Shown here in pieces: positions 14,522 to 22,716 of a stretch of 41,959 bases of DNA. A program made the position numbers and the translations under genes. Every line of letters begins with the position of its first letter. Positions within the stretch are counted from its first letter, which is position 1. A model generated the notes under the pieces. That model did no database searches. It was not told the DNA's origin and saw only the letters and a program-made list of their open reading frames with translations. The stretch spans positions 1 to 41,959 of the forward strand of contig SHYA01000009.1 of the NCBI GenBank assembly GCA_009693055.1, given 5' to 3'. The stretch comes from Dehalococcoidia bacterium. GTDB taxonomy: Bacteria > Chloroflexota > Dehalococcoidia > Lucifugimonadales > SHYT01.

Positions 14522-15832
14522 ATGCGCGGGATTACGGTCACAAAAGGTGTCTTTCCCATTCCGCGAGTCCAGGCGGTCTTCTACGGCTGGTGGCTGGTTG
14601 GCGAGTCGTTCTTTTTGATGACCCTCATGTCCCTCGCCATCTTCCAGGGCCTCGGCGCGTTTCTCGTCTCCATGGAGGAGCAGTTTGGCTGGAGCCGCGG
14701 GGTCATCTCCGGCGCCTTTGCCATCACCTACGTGGAGAGCGCGTTCCTGTCCCCCATCGTCGGCCATCTCGTAGACCGCTTTGGCCCGCGCCGCCTGGTC
14801 CTGGTGGGGTACCTGTGCATGGCGGGCGGCTTCTTCCTGTTCTCCCAGGTCCACAGTCTGTGGCAGTTCTACCTGGCCTTCCTCGTCATCAACCTCGGCG
14901 CCGAGGTCGGCGGTTGGCTGCCGCTCATCGCAGCCGTCAACAACTGGTTCCAGCGGCACCGCACGCTTGCCATGTCCATCACCATGTCGAGCATCAACTT
15001 CGGTGGCATCCTGGTCCCGCTGCTGGTGTTGGGCCTGGACTCCCACGGCTTCCGGTGGACTACCGCGGGCATCGGCGCGTTTCTGCTGCTCATCGCCGCC
15101 CCTGCTTATATCTTTATCAGGAACCGGCCGGAGGACTACGGCTTGGAGCGTGACGGCGGCGCGGTCGCTCCGGCGTCCACCACAGCCTCCGTATCGAAGA
15201 CCCCTGTTCATGAGGCGGAGGTGGAGTTCACGGTAGGCGCGGCGCTGCGCACGAAGGCCTTTTGGATACTCACCATCGCCGGCATCGCCTCGGGTGTGCC
15301 ACTCATGGCATTGGGAGTCCACCTCTTCCCCAAGCTCACCGACATGGGCCTTTCCGACGGGACGGCCGGACTGGTGATCCTGGTGTTCACCGCCGTCGCG
15401 CTCCCCGCCAACCTCATCGGCGGGTTCCTGGGCGACCGCTTCCGCAAAGAGCCGTTGATCGCCGGGTTCCTGGTGCTCCAGTGTCTGGCGATCCTTCTCC
15501 TGGCACTGAGCGACGGCTCCTTCTCGGCCTGGCTGTTCGCGGCGCTCTATGGCGTCGCCTTCGGCACCAGGCTCGGAATGTCCACCGCCATCTGGGCCGA
15601 CTACTTCGGGCGCTCGCGCTTCGCCTCCATCTACGCCTGGTCGTTCGTCCCCACCAACCTGGGCATTGTGGCCGGCCCGCTGTTCGCGGGTTTCCTGTTC
15701 GACTTGCGGGGCAGCTACGCCATCCCCTTCACCGTCTTTGCAGGCTTGAGCCTTGTCGGCGCGGCGGCGATGCTGCTGTGCAAGAGGCCCGTCCTCAAAC
15801 TCGCGAGCCGCCACCCGCTGCCCACGACGTAA
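14522..15832 (+). CDS. Major facilitator superfamily transporter
   Basis: 436 residues from ATG 14522, with about 12 hydrophobic segments. The first begins near FYGWWLVGESFFLMTLMSLA. The loop between helices 2 and 3 has the MFS motif GHLVDRFGPRRLV. Between the halves is the polar loop IRNRPEDYGLERDGG, typical of oxalate/formate antiporter and monocarboxylate-type MFS members. The second half repeats the motif as GGFLGDRFRKEP. The substrate cannot be told. Transcribed alone, divergent from aroKB, from what looks like a leaderless promoter. Confidence 0.88.
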   Translation: MRGITVTKGVFPIPRVQAVFYGWWLVGESFFLMTLMSLAIFQGLGAFLVSMEEQFGWSRGVISGAFAITYVESAFLSPIVGHLVDRFGPRRLVLVGYLCMAGGFFLFSQVHSLWQFYLAFLVINLGAEVGGWLPLIAAVNNWFQRHRTLAMSITMSSINFGGILVPLLVLGLDSHGFRWTTAGIGAFLLLIAAPAYIFIRNRPEDYGLERDGGAVAPASTTASVSKTPVHEAEVEFTVGAALRTKAFWILTIAGIASGVPLMALGVHLFPKLTDMGLSDGTAGLVILVFTAVALPANLIGGFLGDRFRKEPLIAGFLVLQCLAILLLALSDGSFSAWLFAALYGVAFGTRLGMSTAIWADYFGRSRFASIYAWSFVPTNLGIVAGPLFAGFLFDLRGSYAIPFTVFAGLSLVGAAAMLLCKRPVLKLASRHPLPTT

Positions 15833-15945
15833 CGAGACACGGGTAAGAACAATCAAGCATACGACGGCAATGGCGCATCAGCCATTCGGGGCTTACCAAA
15901 GCCCACCATTCAAGTCGAAGCCTGGTGCGGGAACTGCCTGAGATG

Positions 15946-15954
15946 TGGTATAAG
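15946..15954 (+). promoter_or_regulatory. Candidate extended -10 of carboxylesterase gene
   Basis: TGGTATAAG, an extended -10 about 67 bases upstream of ATG 16022. No recognisable -35. Confidence 0.4.
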
Positions 15955-16021
15955 TCGCTTGTCGTCTGTCCCTAACTCAGGGGGCAATCTCAAGCTACAC
16001 AGCGAGAGGGAGGAGGGTGCA

Positions 16022-17542
16022 ATGGCTGAGCCGGTTGTTGCGACAAGCGCTGGAAAGGTCCGGGGTTACACGGCTGACAACGGGGTCCAGGTCTTCAAGG
16101 GCATCCCGTACGGGGGGCCGACAGGCGGGCGCCATCGCTTTTTGCCTGCGTCACCACCGCAGCCCTGGGCTGGCGTGCGCGAGGCCAAAGGGTATGGCCC
16201 CGCGTGTCCTCAGGAAACTCCAGCCATGGCGTCGTCGGTCATGATGAAGATGCTCGGCGCTTTCTCCGATGATGAGACGCAGAGCGAGGACTGCCTGGTG
16301 CTGAACGTCTGGACGCCGGCCCTGGGAGACGGCGCCCGCCGGCCCGTGATGGTCTGGTGGCATGGCGGCGCGTTCCGAGGGGGTTCAGGCGGCTGGCCCA
16401 TGACGGACGGCACCGCCCTCGCCCAGCGCGGCGACGTGGTGGTCGTCTCGGTCAACCACCGGCTGAGCGTCTTTGGACACTTGTACCTCGGCGACGGTTT
16501 TGGGGAGGAGTATGCGACCTCCGGAAACGTTGGGATGCTTGACCTGGCGTCGTCCCTCCAATGGGTCCGCGACAACATCACAGCCTTCGGTGGGGACCCG
16601 GGCAACGTCACGGTGTTCGGCGTGTCGGGCGGCGGCGCCAAGGTCACCGCGTCCCTGGCCATGCCGGACTTCCGCGGCCTGTTCCACCGCGCCATCGTCC
16701 AGAGCGGCCACGACCTGTGGAAGCACACGAGCGTGGAGGTGGCGACCCGCGCATCCCAGGCGGTACTCGCCGAGCTGGGCGTGAAGCGGGGCGACGTAGC
16801 GAAGCTGGCCGCCGTGTCCACCAAAGACCTGCTACAAGCGCTCAACGCCGCGACGCTCAAAACGAAGCCGGACCCGAGTGCCGGGCTCCCTGGGTGGGTC
16901 AACTACGACCTGCTAGCCCCCGTCATTGACGGGACCGCGCTGCCCGATTATCCAATCTCCACAATCGCGGGTGGCTCTGCGGCGAACGTCGCGGTCATGC
17001 TCGGTACCACTCGCTACGACCACTTCTTCCCCCTGGGCGCGAGCAAAGACTACGGCTGGATGGACGAGACCGGTCTCCGCCGTCACGTGCGCACCTACCT
17101 GGGTGACCGCGCCGACAGGGTTGTGGATGTGTACCGCCGGACCAGACCGGGCGAGTCCCCCTCGGCGCTGCTGCCCACGATTTTGGCGGACGGCGACTGG
17201 CGCGTCCCCGCGATCCGGCTGGCCGAAGCCAAGCTGCGGGGGGGTGGCAAGCCCCCGTTCATGTACTACTACACCCCCGCCGGCGTGGTCGACCCGACTC
17301 TGGTGGTGTTTGATAACGCCCAGGTGCCCCTCCTGGCTTGGGGCGCAACACGGGCGCTGGCCGGGCAGATGGGCTCAACGTGGGCGAGCTTCGCCCGCAC
17401 CGGCGACCCCAACCACACCAGCATCCCCAAGTGGCCTCAGTACACGCTGGACAAGCGGGCGACGATGCTGCTTGACTACGAGTGCGGGGTGGAGAACGAC
17501 CCCTGGCGCGAGGAGCGGCTTGCCTGGGACGGCATCCGCTGA
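16022..17542 (+). CDS. Type-B carboxylesterase family protein, catalytic His not found
   Basis: 506 residues of the carboxylesterase/para-nitrobenzyl esterase alpha/beta-hydrolase family. ATG 16022 follows GGAGG. Landmarks: KGIPYG near the start, the [11 protein letters not shown] motif, oxyanion hole [13 protein letters not shown], nucleophile Ser202 in FGVSGGG (usual form GESAG), and the acid position in [10 protein letters not shown]. The C-terminal AHG/HALE-type histidine segment of the family is missing: the sequence passes from [12 protein letters not shown] directly to [14 protein letters not shown]. The C-terminal FARTGDPN...WPQY motif is present. Activity is therefore uncertain. No signal peptide, so probably cytoplasmic. 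Confidence 0.88.
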   Translation: MAEPVVATSAGKVRGYTADNGVQVFKGIPYGGPTGGRHRFLPASPPQPWAGVREAKGYGPACPQETPAMASSVMMKMLGAFSDDETQSEDCLVLNVWTPALGDGARRPVMVWWHGGAFRGGSGGWPMTDGTALAQRGDVVVVSVNHRLSVFGHLYLGDGFGEEYATSGNVGMLDLASSLQWVRDNITAFGGDPGNVTVFGVSGGGAKVTASLAMPDFRGLFHRAIVQSGHDLWKHTSVEVATRASQAVLAELGVKRGDVAKLAAVSTKDLLQALNAATLKTKPDPSAGLPGWVNYDLLAPVIDGTALPDYPISTIAGGSAANVAVMLGTTRYDHFFPLGASKDYGWMDETGLRRHVRTYLGDRADRVVDVYRRTRPGESPSALLPTILADGDWRVPAIRLAEAKLRGGGKPPFMYYYTPAGVVDPTLVVFDNAQVPLLAWGATRALAGQMGSTWASFARTGDPNHTSIPKWPQYTLDKRATMLLDYECGVENDPWREERLAWDGIR

Positions 17543-17580
17543 CCCTTTTGGCTTCCTTGAGACGTGCCGGGACATTAACG

Positions 17581-17614
17581 CAGGGGGCCGTGAAGGGGGA
17601 AACACGGCCCCCTG
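17581..17614. terminator. Stem-loop terminator between convergent genes
   Basis: Perfect 12-bp stem CAGGGGGCCGTG with a 10-base loop, between the carboxylesterase stop and the 3' end of tRNA-Val(GAC). The T-tract is weak. It probably serves both directions. Confidence 0.65.
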
Positions 17615-17647
17615 CTGATCTCTTGCTCGTCATAGCATGGAAAGAAG

Positions 17648-17724
17648 TGGTGGGCAGTAGAGGATTTGAACCTCTGACCCCTGCGATGTCAACGCAGTGC
17701 TCTAGGCCACTGAGCTAACCGCCC
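17648..17724 (-). tRNA. tRNA-Val(GAC)
   Basis: Acceptor GGGCGGT/ACTGCCC with one G-T pair, anticodon loop TTGACAT with anticodon GAC, T-arm AGAGGTTCAAATCCTCT, encoded ACCA end. With Val(TAC) and Val(CAC) it completes three valine isoacceptors in the window. Confidence 0.95.
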
Positions 17725-17876
17725 ACGAGGTGGAGAGCGGCATTAGTGTAACGGCGCAGCGCCGCCACCGTCAAGGCAACGGCGGCCCGCAACGCGGCCC
17801 TTTCATGTCATGCTGAGGGAGTCCCGCCAAGTGACCCACCCTTGCACCCGCTAGAGGCGAACAAGGGACGGGGCTC

Positions 17877-18093
17877 CTACATCGCGGCGGGGAGCTCCTC
17901 TCCCTCGTCCTGCCACAGCCGGACGACTGGGTCACTCTGGAGCAGCGCGTTGATGCGCCGCACGATCTTCTGCCGCTCGGCGTCTTTTTCCCACCACTCC
18001 CACGCGTCCAGGCTGGTCCAGCGGCTGACGGTCATGAAGATGCCGGGATTGAACAGGTCAAGCACCGTCTCACCGGAGAGGAAGCCAGGCCGC
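17877..18093 (-). pseudogene. Antibiotic-biosynthesis-monooxygenase-like remnant, 5' end missing
   Basis: The last about 72 residues (PGFLSGETVLDLFNPGIFMT, VSRWTSLDAWEWWEKDAERQ, then VVRLWQDEG and the end) look like the main part of a small ABM-type heme-degrading/monooxygenase-fold protein. The usual N-terminal strand and roughly 25 residues before 'PGF' are absent. Where they should be, the sequence becomes the start of a plus-strand methylase fragment. The frame stays open upstream by chance to 18284, but that part is antisense to the methylase remnant. No start codon or RBS belongs to it. Confidence 0.6.
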
Positions 18094-18567
18094 CTCACCG
18101 CTTTGGAGGGCGACGCGCGCAACCTGGACGCCATCGGAGACAGCACCGTTGACCCGATTGCCACCCACCGTACGCCAACATCATCCGCTACTCTGCGCGC
18201 AAGCCCCCTCTCCCACGTGCGAGACATCGGCGAGTACGTCCGGCAGATGCAGCGTGTGGCAGAGGAGTCGTACCGCGTGCTCAAGCCCGACCACTACTGC
18301 GCCATCCTCATGGGCGACACCCGCCGGAACAAGCACTACGTTACCATCGCGTTCCGTGTCATGCAGGCGTTCCTAGAGGCGGGCTTCGTGCTCAAAGAGG
18401 ACATCATCAAGGCGCAGTGGAATACGATGACCGAGGGCCTGTGGGCCAACCTGTCCAGGCAAAAGAACTTCCTGCTGATCATGCACGAGCACCTGTTCGT
18501 GTTCCGCAAGCCCGCTGAGGGGGGGACGACGACGCCGTTCCGGGAGAGCATGCGCTGGTGGGCCTAG
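18094..18567 (+). pseudogene. DNA methyltransferase remnant (DPPY-type), 5' truncated and frameshifted
   Basis: Encodes the C-terminal part of an N4/N6 DNA methylase. LTALEGDARNLDAIGDSTVD resembles the lead-in to motif IV. The catalytic motif itself, expected as THPPYANIIRYS, is broken: TH lies in one frame and PYANIIRYSARKP in another near 18160-18210, after which the first frame returns at HVRDIGEYVRQM. The rest (YRVLKPDHYCAILMGDTRRN, KNFLLIMHEHLFVFRKP) reads cleanly to the stop. The upstream part of the gene is absent; the sequence joins an ABM-like remnant head to head at about 18093. Confidence 0.65.
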
Positions 18568-18590
18568 CCAACGTGCTACGCCTCCTCCCA

Positions 18591-18625
18591 TGTCATTCCG
18601 AATCCGACGTATCGGGACGAGAAAT
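18591..18625. repeat. Fragment of the 111-bp element family
   Basis: tgtcattccgaatccgacg followed by tatcgggacgagaaatc matches the left end (tgtcattct, gcgtcgggacgaagaatc) of the element at 2879-2989. Confidence 0.45.
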
Positions 18626-18672
18626 CGCCGCACGCAAGGGGCGAAGCACGCCGCCCTGCCGCGCCCTTGCGG

Positions 18673-18701
18673 TTGACACCCTTTTCCGCCTCTGCTAGCC
18701 T
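18673..18701 (+). promoter_or_regulatory. Promoter of threonine synthase operon
   Basis: TTGACA (18673-18678), 17-base spacer, TAGCCT (18696-18701) with TGC in front (extended -10). Expected start near 18708, leader about 83 bases. Confidence 0.65.
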
Positions 18702-18790
18702 CAATCTTTGCGGCGTGTCGCTGCCGGAACCGGCCAGCAAGGGGGGAGCCGTCCCGCCGGAGGCAGCGCAAGGTCGCGGAGGAACGCGCG

Positions 18791-20014
18791 TTGAGCTTCG
18801 TTAAGAGCCTGCTGTGCCGCGAGTGTGGCCGCGAATACCCGATCGAGCCGCTGAACGCGTGCGACTTTTGCTTCGGCCCGCTGGAGGTGCGCTACGACTA
18901 CGACGCGCTCAAGCGCGTGATGAGCCGCGAGCGCATCCAGAAAGGGCCGCTCAACCTGTGGCGGTACAAGGACCTGCTGCCCGTGGAGGGCCAGAATCTC
19001 GTGGACCTGAACACCGGGTTCACACCGCTGCTCAAGGCGGACCGCCTGGGCCGCATGCTCGGCCTCAACCACCTGTACCTGAAGAACGACGCGGTCAACC
19101 CCTCGTATTCGTTCAAGGACCGGGTGGTAGCCGTGGCCTCCACCAAGGCGCTGGAGTTTGGGTTTGACACGCTGGCGTGCGCGTCAACCGGCAACCTCGC
19201 AGGCGCAGTCGCGGCGCACGCGGCCCGCGCGGGCATGAAAGCGTTCATCTTTGTCCCCGCCGACCTGGAGCAGGGCAAGATGGTGGGCACCTCGGTGTAC
19301 GGCCCCACGCTCGTGGCGGTTAAGGGGAACTACGACGAAGTGAACCGCCTGTGCAGCGAGCTGGCGGACACGTACCACTGGGCCTTCGTCAACATCAACA
19401 TGCGCCCATACTACACGGAGGGGAGCAAGACGCTCGGCTACGAGGTGGCGGAGCAGCTCGGCTGGCGCGCCCCCGACCACTGCGTGGTGCCCGCGGCGTC
19501 CGGCGCGCTCCTCACCAAGATCTGGAAGGGCCTTACCGAGTTCGCGATGCTCGGGCTGATCGGCGAGGCGCGCACGCACATGCACCTGGCGCAGGCGGAG
19601 GGGTGCTCGCCCATCGTCACGGCCTGGAAGAACGGCTGGGACGTCGTGCGCCCCGTGCGGCCCAAGACGATCGCCAAGTCGCTCGCCATCGGCAACCCGG
19701 CGGACGGCTTCTACGCGCTCAAGGCGACCAGGGAGACCGAGGGCGTCGGCGTGTCGGTGCCCGAACACCAGGTCGTGGAGGGGATCAAGCTGCTGGCGGA
19801 GACCGAGGGCATCTTCACGGAGACTGCGGGCGGCGTCGTCATAAGCGCGCTCCAGGAGCTGGTGCGCACCGGCGCCGTCAAGCGCGACGACGTGACGGTG
19901 GCCTACATCACCGGCAACGGCCTCAAGACGCAGGAGGCCGTGCTGGACCTGGTGCGGCCGCTGGTCATTGAGCCCACGGTAAGCGCCTTCCAGGAAGCCA
20001 TGGGCGGCCGGTGA
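18791..20014 (+). CDS. thrC: Threonine synthase (PLP fold type II)
   Basis: Converts O-phosphohomoserine to threonine. 407 residues from TTG 18791, supported by GGAGGA 7 bases upstream. An N-terminal zinc-ribbon-like element has CRECGREY and CDFC. The PLP lysine is in NPSYSFKDR (about residue 110-118). STGNLAGAVAAHAARAG is the phosphate/substrate loop, and ITGNGLKTQEAVLD closes the fold. The gene is followed by a NIL-domain gene (41-base gap) and a MoaD/ThiS-like gene. This linkage raises the alternative that the enzyme serves a sulfur-transfer route, for example making homocysteine or cysteine from an activated homoserine or serine ester, rather than threonine. The sequence alone cannot decide. 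Confidence 0.88.
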   Translation: MSFVKSLLCRECGREYPIEPLNACDFCFGPLEVRYDYDALKRVMSRERIQKGPLNLWRYKDLLPVEGQNLVDLNTGFTPLLKADRLGRMLGLNHLYLKNDAVNPSYSFKDRVVAVASTKALEFGFDTLACASTGNLAGAVAAHAARAGMKAFIFVPADLEQGKMVGTSVYGPTLVAVKGNYDEVNRLCSELADTYHWAFVNINMRPYYTEGSKTLGYEVAEQLGWRAPDHCVVPAASGALLTKIWKGLTEFAMLGLIGEARTHMHLAQAEGCSPIVTAWKNGWDVVRPVRPKTIAKSLAIGNPADGFYALKATRETEGVGVSVPEHQVVEGIKLLAETEGIFTETAGGVVISALQELVRTGAVKRDDVTVAYITGNGLKTQEAVLDLVRPLVIEPTVSAFQEAMGGR

Positions 20015-20055
20015 TGCAAGCCGTATCCGCGGGCGACAGCGAGTAAGGAAAACCG

Positions 20056-20298
20056 ATGCCGAACCGAAGGATCAAGTTCACGTTCCCGCACCCGCTGGTC
20101 ACGGAGCCGGTCATCTATGAGCTTGGGAAGAAGTTCCCCGTCGTCACGAACATCCGGCGCGCCGACGTGCGGGAGAAATTCGGATGGGTCATCCTGGAGC
20201 TGACAGGGGAAGAGGCCGATATTGAGCGAAGCCTGGAATGGGTACGCTCCAAAGGGGTGCGCGTTGACCCCGCCAGCGGAGACGTGGTGGAGGGCTAA
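20056..20298 (+). CDS. NIL-domain protein
   Basis: 80 residues, a stand-alone NIL domain. The NIL fold is otherwise known from the C-terminus of the methionine ABC transporter ATPase MetN, where it binds methionine. Seen here: KFTFPHPLVTEPVIYELGKK, NIRRADVREKFGWVILELTG and a final EWVRSKGVRV. It lies between threonine synthase and a sulfur-carrier-like gene, 46 bases before the latter. The inferred role is binding a sulfur amino acid, either as a sensor or in sulfide handling. SD is weak (TAAGGAAAACCG before the ATG). Confidence 0.88.
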   Translation: MPNRRIKFTFPHPLVTEPVIYELGKKFPVVTNIRRADVREKFGWVILELTGEEADIERSLEWVRSKGVRVDPASGDVVEG

Positions 20299-20344
20299 GC
20301 AACAGCCGCACCCGCCGAGAGGGCGGGGCGACCAGGGAGGGTCC

Positions 20345-20629
20345 ATGAGCGTGGTTGTCCGAATTCCATCGCCTTTGCGCCGCGTGACCAACGGCAAAGA
20401 CCGCGTCACCGTAGAGTCCACCAGCAACCTGAGCCAGACCATTGCGGCGCTGGAGCGGCAGTACCCGGGCATCAAGGAGCGGCTCGTGGACGATGTCGGC
20501 GAGCTGCGCCACTTCGTGAACATCTACGTCAATGGCGAGGACGTGCGCTTCCTCAATGGCCTGGATACGGAGATCAAGGCGGGGGATGAGGTGAGCATCG
20601 TGCCCGCGGTGGCTGGCGGCAGGGCCTAA
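20345..20629 (+). CDS. MoaD/ThiS-family ubiquitin-like sulfur carrier
   Basis: 94 residues from ATG 20345 with a strong AGGGAGG SD. Beta-grasp protein: IPSPLRRVTNGKDRVTV, TIAALERQYPGIKERLVDD, FVNIYVNGEDVRFLNGLDTE, then DEVSIVPAVAGGRA at the end. Sulfur carriers of this type end in GG, which is adenylated and turned into a thiocarboxylate. Here the diglycine is followed by Arg-Ala, so two residues must be removed first, as known for carriers trimmed by JAMM/Mec+ peptidases. No JAMM gene is in the window. With threonine synthase and NIL upstream it suggests a dedicated sulfur-transfer operon. Confidence 0.88.
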   Translation: MSVVVRIPSPLRRVTNGKDRVTVESTSNLSQTIAALERQYPGIKERLVDDVGELRHFVNIYVNGEDVRFLNGLDTEIKAGDEVSIVPAVAGGRA

Positions 20630-20636
20630 GGCCCCA

Positions 20637-20659
20637 TTCGCTTCGCTCAGGGCAAGCTC
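20637..20659. repeat. Dispersed repeat fragment
   Basis: ttcgcttcgctcagggcaag plus ctc is an almost exact copy of 3247-3269, just behind the sulfur-carrier gene. Confidence 0.5.
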
Positions 20660-20817
20660 TGCACCCTTCTCGGCGTTTGGGCCGTGGCGGGCGGCGCGTA
20701 GCTTCTCGCCCTCACAACCCGCGTGCGGTAGGGGCGGCTCGCGAGCCGTCCCTCTCTTTGGAGAAAGCCCCTCCCGCGGCACCGCCACCTGGTAGCCGCG
20801 GAAGGCGCGCTCGTGGA

Positions 20818-20846
20818 TTGACCCACTCTCCGCGCTCTGCTACTAT
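20818..20846 (+). promoter_or_regulatory. Promoter of CocE-type hydrolase
   Basis: TTGACC (20818-20823), 17-base spacer, TACTAT (20841-20846) preceded by TGC. Expected start near 20853, 20 bases before the ATG. Confidence 0.7.
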
Positions 20847-20873
20847 CCCGTCAACGCAAGGGGGAGGTGTTTT

Positions 20874-22664
20874 ATGACAACGCAGCGTTATCCAAGCATG
20901 GGAAAGACCCACGCCATCAAAGTAGAGACCTCGGTGCCCACCAAGATGCGAGACGGCGTCACACTCTACGCCGATATAATCCGCCCTGAAGGCTCTGGGA
21001 AATACCCCGTCTTGTTGCAGCGCACGCCCTACGACCGCGCCGGATCGCTGGTGGGACGCTCCAGCGCCCTCATGGGCGACATGATCAACATGGCCACGCA
21101 CGGCTACGCGGTGGTCATCCAGGACTGCCGGGGCCGCTTTGAGTCTGAGGGAGATTGGCGTCCCTTCTTCTCAGAGGTGGACGACGGGTACGACACCGTA
21201 GAGTGGTGCGCCGCCCAGCCGTGGAGCACCGGCAAGGTGGGGATGTACGGCGGGTCGTACCTCGGAGCAACGCAGTGGCTGGCGGCCATCGCCAAGCCTC
21301 CATCCCTCGTGGCCCTCTTCCCCAGCATCACATCGGACGGCTACTACGACAACTGGACCTACCAGGGCGGCGCGCTCGGGTGGTTGATGGCGCTGTCGTG
21401 GGGCGGGCTCATCGCCGCGCAAAACCTGGAGCACACGCTCCGCAACAAGGAGATCCCCCAGGCGATGGTGAGCAAGCTCGTGCAGGCGCTGGAGCAGCTG
21501 CAAAAATCGTACTCGTCAACTCCTCCAAAGGACGTCCCGGGGATGAGCCGGGAGATAGCCCCTTACTTCCACGAGTGGCTGGAGCACCCCACCTACGACG
21601 ACTACTGGAAGAAGATCTCCATCGTTGACCGGCATAACCAGATCACGGTGCCCGCCTACAACGTCGGCGGGTGGTTTGACATCTTTGCCCGCGGCACGCT
21701 AAGCAACTTCAGCGGCGTGCGCGCCAAGGGGGCCACGCCAAAGGCGCGGCAGGGCAGGCTGCTCATGGGGCCGTGGGCGCACACCGGGCAGCTGAGCGGC
21801 CTGACGGGCGACTACTACTTCGGCAGCGCGGGCGCCGCCGCCACCGTTGACCTGCTCGGCCAGCAGATGCGCTGGTTTGACTACTGGCTCAAGGGCGAAC
21901 AAAACGGAATTGACAAGGAGCCGCCCGTCAAAATCTTCATCATGGGAGAGAACGTCTGGCGGACGGAGAACGAGTGGCCGTTGGCCCGCGCACAGGAAAC
22001 CAAGTTCTTCTTGCACAGCAGCGGGCGGGCCAACACACTGAACGGAGACGGCATGCTTTCCCGCGACGCGAACGGGGCATCTGAGTCCCCGGACGCGTTC
22101 CTCTACGACCCGCGCAACCCGGTGCCCACCAAGGGCGGCGAGCTGTGCTGCGACCTGCTGTTCTTCCCGGGCGGCTCGTACGACCAGCGGGCCATTGAGG
22201 CCAGGCCCGACGTGCTGTGCTACACCACGCCCCCCCTGGCCGAGGACACGGAGGTGACCGGCCCCATGACCGTAACGCTCTACGCGGCCACCTCCGCGCC
22301 GGACACCGACTTCACGGCCAAGCTGGTGGATGTCTGCCCTGCTCCAGACCACTGCGTGCACAGCCTGGTGGACGGCATCATCCGCGCCCGCTACCGCAAC
22401 GGGACGGGCAGAGCGGCGCCGCCGCTCAAGTCAGGCCAGGTGGAAAAGTACGTCATCGAGCTGGGGGCGACCAGCAACCTCTTCAAGAAGGGCCACAGCA
22501 TCCGGGTGGAGATTTCCAGCAGCAACTTCCCGCGCTTTGACCGCAACCCCAACACCGGCGAGGAGCCTTGGAAGGCGGCGGAGCTGCGCACCGCCACGCA
22601 GATGGTGTTCCACACCGCGGAGCACCCCTCGCATATCACACTGCCCATCATCCCCAGAAAGTAG
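20874..22664 (+). CDS. CocE/NonD-family serine hydrolase (X-Pro dipeptidyl-peptidase-like)
   Basis: 596 residues, ATG 20874 behind GGGGGAGGT. The N-terminal alpha/beta-hydrolase half has VPTKMRDGVTLYADIIRP, QDCRGRFESEG and the nucleophile motif GMYGGSYLGATQW (GxSYxG). A cap helical region follows. The C-terminal jelly-roll half, typical of cocaine esterase and S15 peptidases, has TPPLAEDTEVTGPMTVTLYA and HSIRVEISSSNFPRFDRNPN. MGPWAHTG holds the likely catalytic His and IDKEPPVKIFIMG is conserved in the family. No signal peptide. The natural substrate (ester, amide or acyl amino acid) is unknown. Confidence 0.93.
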   Translation: MTTQRYPSMGKTHAIKVETSVPTKMRDGVTLYADIIRPEGSGKYPVLLQRTPYDRAGSLVGRSSALMGDMINMATHGYAVVIQDCRGRFESEGDWRPFFSEVDDGYDTVEWCAAQPWSTGKVGMYGGSYLGATQWLAAIAKPPSLVALFPSITSDGYYDNWTYQGGALGWLMALSWGGLIAAQNLEHTLRNKEIPQAMVSKLVQALEQLQKSYSSTPPKDVPGMSREIAPYFHEWLEHPTYDDYWKKISIVDRHNQITVPAYNVGGWFDIFARGTLSNFSGVRAKGATPKARQGRLLMGPWAHTGQLSGLTGDYYFGSAGAAATVDLLGQQMRWFDYWLKGEQNGIDKEPPVKIFIMGENVWRTENEWPLARAQETKFFLHSSGRANTLNGDGMLSRDANGASESPDAFLYDPRNPVPTKGGELCCDLLFFPGGSYDQRAIEARPDVLCYTTPPLAEDTEVTGPMTVTLYAATSAPDTDFTAKLVDVCPAPDHCVHSLVDGIIRARYRNGTGRAAPPLKSGQVEKYVIELGATSNLFKKGHSIRVEISSSNFPRFDRNPNTGEEPWKAAELRTATQMVFHTAEHPSHITLPIIPRK

Positions 22665-22716
22665 CGACAGGAAGTAGCGGCGCCAGGGCCCACCAGGCGC
22701 CGGACGTGCACGACGA

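Noticed and set aside
14279-15856. Long minus-strand frame of 525 codons over the MFS gene
   Set aside because: Antisense of a membrane protein gives charged, Gln/Glu/Asp-rich nonsense; no start signals.
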